Shown here piece after piece: positions 8,412 to 15,515 of a stretch of 64,000 nucleotides of DNA (its first letter is position 1; every line of letters starts with the position of its first letter). Under the pieces are notes generated by a model. That model saw only the letters and a list, made by a program, of their open reading frames with translations. It made no database searches and had not been told where the DNA came from. This stretch comes from Noviherbaspirillum sedimenti (GTDB lineage: Bacteria > Pseudomonadota > Gammaproteobacteria > Burkholderiales > Burkholderiaceae_D): NCBI RefSeq assembly GCF_003590835.1, contig NZ_QYUQ01000002.1, positions 3,100,001 to 3,164,000 of the forward strand, read 5' to 3'. The translations under genes were made by a program, and so were the position numbers.

Positions 8412-9608
8412 TTACTTCTCAGCGGTGAGGCAATTGTTGACATTCCAGCCGTACAGCCACTCCATGGCATCGTAGAAGCGTTCCGGCGTGCGACCTTTCC
8501 ACAAGTCGTTGCGGATCAGCCGCTCGACGCCCTTGGCGTGGTAGAGGCGGCCCATTTCGCGCGACGACAGCACGATGCGCGCGGTGCGGGCGATGCGCGA
8601 ACGCTGGTAGAGGTCAAACGCCAGGGCAAAATTGTTGTCATGTACGCGCAACGCTTCACCCAGCGTGACCGCATCTTCGAGCGCCATGCACGCACCCTGC
8701 GCCATGTATTGCGTGGTCGGGTGAGCGGCGTCGCCCAGCAGCGTGGCTCGTCCGAACGACCATTGCCCGATTGGTTCGCGGTCTGCGGTGGCCCAGCGCT
8801 TCCAGCTCTTGGGCAGTTCGATCAGCTGGCGCGCCTTCGGACAGATGCCCTGGAAGTAGCTTTGCACTTCTTCCGCGCTGCCTTCGGTGACGCCCCACTC
8901 TTCCTGCTCGCGGCTGTGGAAGGTCACCACGACGTTGTACTGCTCGCCGCCGCGTAAGGGATAGTGGACGAGGTGGCAATTCGGCCCGACCCAGATGCTG
9001 GCCGCGTTCCATTGCAGATTTTCGGGAAAGTCCTTCTTGTCGACGACTGCACGATAGACGACATGGCCGGTCACGCGCGCCGGGTCGTTGACATATTGTT
9101 GGCGCACTACGGAGCGAACGCCGTCGGCGCCGATCAGGGCCACGCCGCGATGGCCATTGCCATGCTGGTCGTAGACGGTCACGCTGCCGTCATCCTGCTC
9201 GATGCGCTCGATGCGGGTCGAGGTGAGGAATTCGACGCGGCCAGTTTCCTGTGCTCCTTCGAGCAGCGACTTATGCACATCGACGCGATGAATGACCGCA
9301 TAGGGATTACCGAAGCGCTTGCGGAAAGCCTCGCCGGTCGAAATGCGGCCGACCTCGTATTCGTCGATAGCGTCATGCATGACCATGTAGTCGGTAAACA
9401 CCGAGCGGCTGCGCGCCTTGTCACCAATGCCGAGGGCGTCGAATGCATGGAACGCATTCGGTCCGAGCTGAATTCCCGCGCCGATTTCGCCGATCTGGTC
9501 GGCCTGTTCCATCACCTTGACCCGAAAACCTCGGCGAACCAGCGCAAGTGCCGCAGCTAAACCACCGATGCCACCGCCGGCGACGAGTACGGGAAGTTGT
9601 TGGCTCAT
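8412..9608 (-). CDS. 3-hydroxybenzoate 6-monooxygenase (FAD-dependent, gentisate forming)
   Basis: A 398-residue flavoprotein of the p-hydroxybenzoate hydroxylase / salicylate hydroxylase type. It has the dinucleotide fold VAGGGIGGLAAALALVRRG at residues 7-25 and the FAD motif LLGDAAHPTTQYMAQGA near residue 290. The start at 9608 is fixed by AAGGAGA 7 nt upstream; a 12-codon extension lacks a ribosome site. It is the last gene of the gentisate cluster and would hydroxylate 3-hydroxybenzoate at C6 with NADH and O2 to give gentisate. Salicylate 5-hydroxylase activity is normally carried by a multicomponent enzyme, so 3-hydroxybenzoate is the better guess. The sequence is more GC-rich than the liv operon. 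Confidence 0.85.
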   Translation of the reverse strand: MSQQLPVLVAGGGIGGLAAALALVRRGFRVKVMEQADQIGEIGAGIQLGPNAFHAFDALGIGDKARSRSVFTDYMVMHDAIDEYEVGRISTGEAFRKRFGNPYAVIHRVDVHKSLLEGAQETGRVEFLTSTRIERIEQDDGSVTVYDQHGNGHRGVALIGADGVRSVVRQQYVNDPARVTGHVVYRAVVDKKDFPENLQWNAASIWVGPNCHLVHYPLRGGEQYNVVVTFHSREQEEWGVTEGSAEEVQSYFQGICPKARQLIELPKSWKRWATADREPIGQWSFGRATLLGDAAHPTTQYMAQGACMALEDAVTLGEALRVHDNNFALAFDLYQRSRIARTARIVLSSREMGRLYHAKGVERLIRNDLWKGRTPERFYDAMEWLYGWNVNNCLTAEK

Positions 9609-9673
9609 GATTTGTCTCCTTGCTGCATTTCTGTTTTCGGGCATCCTATCCAGGAAGCCTCTGCTCTGATTTC

Positions 9674-10384
9674 TTATTCCGGCTGGCCGATGGTCAGCGC
9701 GATGTCGCCCACCTTATCTACATGACCGGTGATGCGGTCGCCCGGCTTCACCGCGCCCACGCCTTCCGGCGTACCGGTGAAGATCAGGTCGCCCGGTTCC
9801 AGATGATAGAACTGCGTCAGGTCGGCCAGCAGTTCGGGGATGTCCCAGATCAGCTGGCTAAGGTCCGAGCTCTGTTTGGTTTCGCCATTGACTTGCAGCG
9901 AGACGGCGCCTTGCTTCAATACGCCCAGGTCACCCACGGGGACGATTTCCGTGCATACCGCCGATTTTTCAAAGTCCTTGCCAAGATCCCAGGGGCGGCC
10001 CTGGTCGCGCGCCACCAGTTGCAGGTCGCGGCGGGTCATGTCGAGGCCGGCGGCGTAGCCGTAGATGACTTTCGCCGCGTCGGCTTGATCCAGACGGAAG
10101 GCCGGGGCGCCGATGGCCAGCACCAGTTCCATCTCATAGTGATAGTTTTGCGTGCCGGCCGGATAGGGAACGGTCGCGCCGGATTCGACCAGTGTCGAAT
10201 TGGCTTTGGTGAAGTAAAAGGGGCGGGAAGTCGCCTTGTCCACCGGGCGGCTCATCTCGATGGCGTGCGCGTGATAGTTGCGGCCGACGCAAAAGATCCG
10301 CTTGACAGGAAAGTGCGCATCGCTGCCCTTGATCGGCAGGGAATAGACAGGCTCGGGATTGAAGACGTATTTGGTATCTGCCAT
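9674..10384 (-). CDS. nagK: Fumarylpyruvate hydrolase (FAH family)
   Basis: A 236-residue fumarylacetoacetate-hydrolase fold protein. FCVGRNYHAHAIEM, the metal-binding YHYEMELVLAIG (Glu-x-Glu) and GLDMTRRDLQ (Asp), and FTGTPEGVGAVKPGD are family marks. In the gentisate route it cleaves fumarylpyruvate to fumarate and pyruvate. The start is the ATG at 10384, giving MADTKYVFN, 7 bp after the dioxygenase stop; the longer open frame runs into that gene. A maleylpyruvate isomerase gene is not present between the two, so it must be elsewhere or be bypassed by direct maleylpyruvate hydrolysis. Confidence 0.88.
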   Translation of the reverse strand: MADTKYVFNPEPVYSLPIKGSDAHFPVKRIFCVGRNYHAHAIEMSRPVDKATSRPFYFTKANSTLVESGATVPYPAGTQNYHYEMELVLAIGAPAFRLDQADAAKVIYGYAAGLDMTRRDLQLVARDQGRPWDLGKDFEKSAVCTEIVPVGDLGVLKQGAVSLQVNGETKQSSDLSQLIWDIPELLADLTQFYHLEPGDLIFTGTPEGVGAVKPGDRITGHVDKVGDIALTIGQPE

Positions 10385-10391
10385 GATGTTC

Positions 10392-11438
10392 TCAATAATT
10401 CTGGTTGCGCACTTCATAGACGCCCAGCTTCTTCTGCAGGGGAGCGTCGTCGGCGATGAAAATGAATGCGGGCTCGGTAGTCGACCGATTTGCCAGCGTG
10501 ACGGCTTCAAAGCCAGGCACGCAGCAGGTGTCGGCTTCAGCGAGCGCGAACTGGCGTTCGGCGACGCTGACGTCGGCGCCGCCTTCGATCTGATGGAAGA
10601 CCATGGCGGTGGAGCGTACCGGCAGTGCCAGACGTTCTCCCGGGCGCAGCATCAGGGCGGAAAAGCCGAGAATTTTCTGGCAGTCGGTGCCGTTTTCCGG
10701 GTTGACATACGCTACCTGCACCGTCTCGATTTCCGGCTGCGATGTCGCCAGGGAGAGCAGCGCGGCGCGAACGTCGGCCCATGGATAGCGCAGCATGGGG
10801 AATGGCTGCGTGGCGCGTTCGAACACCGGCGTGGGTACCACGCCGCCCCGCAGATAGCCGCGGTTGTTGGCTTCGGCATTCGTTTCTTGCGCCTTGCCTT
10901 CGGTGACGTAGGACGCTTCCATGTAATACACCAGCGGCAAATCCAGCACATCCAGCCAGACCACGGGCTTGTCGCCGTCATGGCCGTGTTCGTGCCACAG
11001 GCCGGTGGGGGTCAGGATCAGGTCGCCGCGTTGCATCGGGCATTTTTCGCCATTCACCGTGGTGTAGGCATCTTCGCCTTCGACGATCATGCGCACCGCA
11101 TTCGGGGTATGACGATGTGCCGGTGCCCATTCGCCGGGCAGCAGCAGTTGCATGCCAAGATAAATGGTCGAGCTTGCTTGCATCTTTTCCAGGCCATGTC
11201 CGGGATTGGCCAGCACCAGCACGCGGCGTTCGGCTTTTTCGATCGGCGTCAATTCGCCTGCCTTGAGCAGCAGCGGACGCAGGGCCTGGTAGGACCAGAA
11301 TGCGGGTTGGGTGCGCGGAATGGGTTTGCCAGGCGGCAATACTGCACGCAAACTGGGCCACAGCGGCACCAGGTTTTGTTCGGTCAGTGCCGAGCGATAT
11401 TCTTCCGGCAGGTCTTCCAGGCGACCAAGATCCTGCAT
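10392..11438 (-). CDS. nagI: Gentisate 1,2-dioxygenase
   Basis: A 348-residue bicupin. The N-terminal cupin carries APAHRHTPNAVRMIVEG, the iron-binding His-x-His plus Glu region, and a second cupin follows after residue 240. The protein opens with the family-typical DLPEEYRSALTEQNLVPLWP. It opens the gentisate ring between C1 and C2 to give maleylpyruvate, using Fe(II) and O2. The start is the ATG with GGAGGAGA 7 nt upstream. It is the first gene of the cluster, divergent from the LysR regulator. Confidence 0.93.
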   Translation of the reverse strand: MQDLGRLEDLPEEYRSALTEQNLVPLWPSLRAVLPPGKPIPRTQPAFWSYQALRPLLLKAGELTPIEKAERRVLVLANPGHGLEKMQASSTIYLGMQLLLPGEWAPAHRHTPNAVRMIVEGEDAYTTVNGEKCPMQRGDLILTPTGLWHEHGHDGDKPVVWLDVLDLPLVYYMEASYVTEGKAQETNAEANNRGYLRGGVVPTPVFERATQPFPMLRYPWADVRAALLSLATSQPEIETVQVAYVNPENGTDCQKILGFSALMLRPGERLALPVRSTAMVFHQIEGGADVSVAERQFALAEADTCCVPGFEAVTLANRSTTEPAFIFIADDAPLQKKLGVYEVRNQNY

Positions 11439-11557
11439 AGCGTTCTCTCCTCCATCATTCGGACTTGTCAATCGGCCGCCCCGCGCGATGCAGTTGCGGC
11501 GGTGATTGGCTTAGGTGATGGCGCTATCCTAAGAGCAGAGCATTATTCTGTAAATGC

Positions 11558-11579
11558 AATACATTTGATAAGATGTATT
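11558..11579. promoter_or_regulatory. Candidate LysR operator of the gentisate cluster
   Basis: An AATACAT / ATGTATT perfect 7-bp inverted repeat with an 8-bp spacer lies in the 171-bp divergent region between the dioxygenase and the LysR gene. It contains the T-N11-A arrangement typical of LysR sites and overlaps the position expected for either promoter. Confidence 0.5.
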
Positions 11580-11609
11580 CGATTTTTTAATAGTAGGAAA
11601 AATTACTCC

Positions 11610-12533
11610 ATGACCGGAATCGATGTTCACCTTCTTGCTATTTTTAATGCGATCTACAAAAGCCGGAGCGTAAGCGGTGCTGCCCAGGCACTACGACTTA
11701 GCCAACCAACGGTCAGCGTTGCGCTGTCAAAACTCCGGAGTCATTTCGGCGATCAATTGTTCGTACGCACCTCATCAGGGATGGCGCCCACGCCGTTCGC
11801 CGAGGAGCTGGTGCAGCCCGTGCTCACGGTGATCGAGGCGCTCGATACGGTTCTCGGCCGACGACACGAATTTAATCCGGCCTCTTCGGACCGCACATTT
11901 GCGATCTGCATGACGGATACCAGTCAGGTTGTGCTACTGCCAGGCCTACTGAAAAGACTGCGGGCGGTAGCGCCGGGTATCCGCATCCGTGTCGTCTCGA
12001 TTCCTAATGATCTCGCGCGGCAGATGGAAGGTGGCGACATTGACCTTGCCCTCGGTTCATTTCCCCAGTTGGAAGTTGGCGTTTATCAACAGGTTTTGTT
12101 TTTGCAGAATTTCGTCTGCATGGCCAGCAAGGACCACCCGCGTATCGCCGGTACACTGACACTCGAGCAATTCGAAGCCGAAAATCACGCGACGATCGGC
12201 TCCACTGGCGCGGCGCCACAGATCATTGATCACGAAATCGCCCGCCAGGGAATTTTTCGACGTACTGTGCTGGAAATCCCGAATTTCTTCGGCGCTGTCT
12301 CCGTGGTCGAACATACAGACCTGATCGTGACTATCCCGGAACGACTGAGTTTTGTCCTGCAAGGCAGAGGGGCATATCAAGTGTTGCCTGTGCCGTTTCC
12401 CCTACCGGGATATGAAGTCAAGCAACTATGGCATCAGCGCTATCACAACGACCCGGGCGTTCGATGGCTGCGCGGCGTAATCTCCGAATTGCTTTCAGAC
12501 ACGGAAGACCGTTCTCTCCAGACTGATGCCTGA
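11610..12533 (+). CDS. LysR-family transcriptional regulator of the gentisate cluster
   Basis: A 307-residue regulator. Residues 1-62 form the winged helix-turn-helix (DVHLLAIFNAIYKSRSVSGAAQALRLSQPTVSVALSKLR), followed by the periplasmic-binding-like effector domain beginning near SSDRTFAICMTDT. It resembles the NagR/DntR/NahR subgroup. The start is the ATG after AGGAAA. The frame stays open for a further 417 codons upstream, but this is antisense to the GC-rich dioxygenase and is not coding. It is divergent from and probably controls the gentisate operon in response to an aromatic acid. Confidence 0.9.
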   Translation: MTGIDVHLLAIFNAIYKSRSVSGAAQALRLSQPTVSVALSKLRSHFGDQLFVRTSSGMAPTPFAEELVQPVLTVIEALDTVLGRRHEFNPASSDRTFAICMTDTSQVVLLPGLLKRLRAVAPGIRIRVVSIPNDLARQMEGGDIDLALGSFPQLEVGVYQQVLFLQNFVCMASKDHPRIAGTLTLEQFEAENHATIGSTGAAPQIIDHEIARQGIFRRTVLEIPNFFGAVSVVEHTDLIVTIPERLSFVLQGRGAYQVLPVPFPLPGYEVKQLWHQRYHNDPGVRWLRGVISELLSDTEDRSLQTDA

Positions 12534-13228
12534 CAAGGAGCGGTACTGACGCTAGTCCGATCCGCGTGTGGAAAATAAACTCACATCAGGTCCGAAGGCG
12601 CTGTCGACATATGGATCAAGCCGAGAAGATAAAAGGCGGCGCATCTTTCCGGGTATCCTGGCAATTTTCTCGTGGCCGCGTAGAACAGATTAGGCTTTAG
12701 CTAATTTAATCAGCCTCGTGCTCAAATCTGACCAAAGGTCAAAAACTGCTAATTTGCGAAATTGCCCGAAAATCCATGGGCACAATTTGGCACAGCGTGG
12801 GCACAGACAAATCTAGTCAGTGCTCACCCTCACTGTGGCTTCGGAGTGCAAGAATTTTGCTGGGTATAAACAGCAGTTGAATTTACGGCAAAAGTGCTTA
12901 ATCGGCTAACTCATTGATTATTTTTGTCTTTCATTCTTTTGCTTCGTGACCACAAAACAACCATTCACACCGATTATGTTTAACTAGTCACACTAGCTGG
13001 CACAAGAAACTCAACTGAAACGCCAACTATATGACTATTAACCGAATCAATTAAACCACAAATTTCTTGCAAAACAAAAAATTTTTAGTTAAATTATTTC
13101 CACCCTGAGCTGGCAGGGCTTCGCCAACCTAGCCTAAATTTGCAGTCTTGCACGAACTTGTGCTTCGCTGCCTTGGTTCTTGAAACCAGATCTATATGCC
13201 TCGTGCAAATCAGCATGAGGCCGCAGGA

Positions 13229-13264
13229 GAAAAGTCGAGTCGCCTGACTCCCTTTTCATTTTTT
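13229..13264 (+). terminator. Terminator-like hairpin inside the leader (possible attenuator)
   Basis: GAAAAG and GAGTC pair with CTTTTC and GACTC around a GCCT loop, and a T-rich tract follows at 13259-13264. It lies 200 bp upstream of the first recombinase-like gene in the same orientation. It could end transcripts entering from the left, or act as an attenuator if the promoter lies further upstream. Confidence 0.5.
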
Positions 13265-13376
13265 CCTTTCTTTCTGCCCTTCCCGGAATTTTCGCGAACT
13301 TTAGTCTAAACATCTAGGCTAGCCATTCGTTCGCCTGGCATTTCGCCAATCTCCGCCTGCTTTGCCAGGCCCGCTT

Positions 13377-13460
13377 CCTTTTCGGTTGCGCTAGCTGTCG
13401 TTCGGCAGCCTAACGCCGGTAGTCCGGCATTCGTCGTTCTCATCACTTAACCGAAAAGGA
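13377..13460 (+). promoter_or_regulatory. Branched RNA-like structure covering the ribosome-binding site
   Basis: An 11-bp perfect inverted repeat, CCTTTTCGGTT (13377-13387) and AACCGAAAAGG (13449-13459), encloses two further hairpins, at 13394-13409 (GCTGTC / GGCAGC with one G-U pair) and 13415-13428 (GCCGG-TAGT-CCGGC). The right arm contains the AAGGA Shine-Dalgarno 5 nt before the start codon at 13466, so the folded messenger would block translation. No known riboswitch family was recognised. Confidence 0.5.
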
Positions 13461-13465
13461 CTCAT

Positions 13466-15511
13466 ATGCGACAGTTTCACCCTTCTCTGCACACAAGCAT
13501 TCCCGCAACAGCAACTGCATTCATCACAGCATCCGACAAAGATCGGATCATCCGCATCCTGACGGTTCTCGGTGCATCAAAAGGTGCGCCGCTGGTGGGC
13601 AGCGTGCTGACTCTGTGCAGGTCTGCTCTTGAAACATTTAGCCGCAATTTGCCATTCCACTCAGAGCAGTTGACAGAACTGAACGATTTTCTTGCCCGCG
13701 TCACGCCAATTTTGGCGCTGACGCACGACGATTTGGATCCTGACCTGGCAATGCAGGGAATAAAAACGGAATTCCCTGGGTGGAGCGCATTGTGCAGCCT
13801 ACAGGCAACCTCGGTGCCAGAAAATGTACTCGAGTATCTCGGTGGCGAAATTGCCCACTGCGCAGTATCAGGAGGGAACCTCAGGGAGTCATCCATCAAA
13901 ATTTTGAAGAGTGCAGCAAAGCACCTAAAAACCTCGTTTGTCCTTCCAGAGGAAATCCATACCAAGTTGCAGCGCAAAACTTTTGAAGCAATACGAAAAC
14001 ACCGTCCCAAGGGTTGGACCGCCGACGAGAATCTAGAACGACAACATTTTTCAGGCTATTACCGCAACCATATTTTCAGTGAAATAAACTTCGCAAGATC
14101 CGAGGATCGCAAAGCGACCCAGAACCTTGCAATGCAAACCCCATCCGATTTTTTTGCCAGCACGCGGCTCCTTCGACGCGACGTCGAGCAAGGAGACATG
14201 GCAGCGCTCTTTCTATGCCTAGATCTATTGGTCGGCGTTCCACCAGGAATGTCTCGCAAAGTACCGATACTGCTTCCGGAGATATCTGATTGGGTGATCG
14301 TTATTGACGTTGTCGCAGGCATCATCAAAACAGATTTCTCGACCATCATTGCACGCGCCAAAGCGCCGCTGGCAGGCTGCATACCATCGAACTTCATTGC
14401 CTGCCGCCCACTTCCAATATTTTTGGCAGAGGCGCTTCGGCAAGCGTATATGAATAACTCAAGAGCGCAGACGCTAGGCGATCTAGACAGCGAGCAGCAT
14501 TTATTTGCCAATAAAAACCGCACCCACCATTACAACCCACACTCGAACATCATTCCCAGCCGTTCGAGGCTGATTGCGGCCCGCGGCGCAATCGCCTTAC
14601 AAGCGGGGGTGAATCGCGCTGCCGCAGCGCACATCGTTGCGGATTTTCAATTGATCGGAAATGCCCAGAATCATTACATCGTTATAAGTCGGGAGGAAAT
14701 TTCTCTGGGGGCGGCCAAATTCTACGACCACATCGGTTGGGGCGCTCCAGTCCCCTTGGAAGCTGGGCCAGCGACCGGTTCAGTAATTATGCCCGAACGG
14801 CAAACCATCATGCGTCGTCATGCAAACTTGGCCGCACAAGTCTCTGACACACATCCCGGGAAAAAATACTCGATCCTGGGGTTGGCAACGTATCATGCAA
14901 ATTACGCCAATCTTTGTGGTGCCACGCTCGAATTAATGACCGCGGCGCGCGCAACCAATGTACTTCGTTTCACAGCAGCGACATTTCCTTCCGGGGCGAG
15001 CTATACCAGCATTCTTGACAAAAAAGTAGGACTGCTGGACGGTCATTCGCCTGTTCCGATTTCACCATTTCTGGCCGAACAGGTACGTCTCTGGCTCGCG
15101 CATTGCCGCTGCCTTGACCAGCGCTTGGCGCGTAAAAATTGGTTAACGACTCACCCCGTCCGCCAGCACATTCAACGCATCTTCACAGGAGAAGCGGTTC
15201 CGCTGCTGTTTCACTTTCAGGAACAGCAACTCGAATTTATCGGTTCGCACCATATCGAGCAGACATTGCCTCCCGAACTTCGGCACAAGGGCGACGGCGC
15301 AAGGCATTTTTGGGAAAACACCCTACGAGTGGCTGGCCTATCTTCCCCGGATATCAATCGCTTCATGCGCCACGAAACGATTGGATTAGAAAATTTTTCG
15401 TCGACCTCGGACGGGACACTCGCTGACGCGTTTGCGCGCATTACATCAGTGCAGCAAAAGACACTGCTTGAGCTCGGCATTTTCCCTGTTATTGGCCTGG
15501 CAAAGAGGTAA
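13466..15511 (+). CDS. Large tyrosine-recombinase-like protein, catalytically degenerate
   Basis: A 681-residue protein. Residues 1-480 show no domain I recognise. Residues about 485-655 resemble the catalytic half of tyrosine recombinases: LELMTAARATNVLRF with an Arg at 495, ARHFWENTLRVAGL with Arg613-His614, and DINRFMRHE with His636. The HxxR histidine is replaced (DGAR), and the nucleophile position after His636 holds Phe644 (ENFSS) with no Tyr nearby, so cleavage activity looks lost. A Shine-Dalgarno AAGGA precedes the ATG within a hairpin. It is the first gene of a three-gene operon; the next starts 4 bp after its stop. It is probably a structural partner of the second recombinase. The call is inferred from motifs only. 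Confidence 0.6.
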   Translation: MRQFHPSLHTSIPATATAFITASDKDRIIRILTVLGASKGAPLVGSVLTLCRSALETFSRNLPFHSEQLTELNDFLARVTPILALTHDDLDPDLAMQGIKTEFPGWSALCSLQATSVPENVLEYLGGEIAHCAVSGGNLRESSIKILKSAAKHLKTSFVLPEEIHTKLQRKTFEAIRKHRPKGWTADENLERQHFSGYYRNHIFSEINFARSEDRKATQNLAMQTPSDFFASTRLLRRDVEQGDMAALFLCLDLLVGVPPGMSRKVPILLPEISDWVIVIDVVAGIIKTDFSTIIARAKAPLAGCIPSNFIACRPLPIFLAEALRQAYMNNSRAQTLGDLDSEQHLFANKNRTHHYNPHSNIIPSRSRLIAARGAIALQAGVNRAAAAHIVADFQLIGNAQNHYIVISREEISLGAAKFYDHIGWGAPVPLEAGPATGSVIMPERQTIMRRHANLAAQVSDTHPGKKYSILGLATYHANYANLCGATLELMTAARATNVLRFTAATFPSGASYTSILDKKVGLLDGHSPVPISPFLAEQVRLWLAHCRCLDQRLARKNWLTTHPVRQHIQRIFTGEAVPLLFHFQEQQLEFIGSHHIEQTLPPELRHKGDGARHFWENTLRVAGLSSPDINRFMRHETIGLENFSSTSDGTLADAFARITSVQQKTLLELGIFPVIGLAKR

Positions 15512-15515
15512 CCCG

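Larger units (their letters stand above)
12534..13465 (+). other. Long non-coding leader and left end of an accessory island
   Basis: No convincing gene is present in these 932 bp. The sequence is AT-rich in its centre and then carries a series of short hairpins on the strand of the next operon: GCCTCGTGC / GCATGAGGC at 13198-13221 (one G-U pair), a terminator-like stem at 13229-13257, CCTGGCA / TGCCAGG at 13334-13369, and a nested structure at 13377-13459. This density suggests a long structured 5' untranslated region or a recombination or attachment site for the element encoded downstream. Confidence 0.5.

Noticed and set aside
8379..9560. Two plus-strand frames of about 190 codons opposite the monooxygenase
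   Set aside because: Both mirror the GC-rich monooxygenase gene, show no family motif and have no ribosome-binding site.
10359..11609. Very long open plus-strand frame joined to the LysR gene
   Set aside because: It is antisense to gentisate dioxygenase and fumarylpyruvate hydrolase. Its protein is rich in His, Arg and Gln without any family motif; GC-rich codon bias on the other strand keeps it open. The LysR start at 11610 has the normal domain beginning.
13404..13466. Integron attC-like core site (GCCTAAC) in the recombinase leader
   Set aside because: Only one RYYYAAC-like core is found, no matching GTTRRRY partner is at the expected distance, and the recombinase is not an integron integrase.
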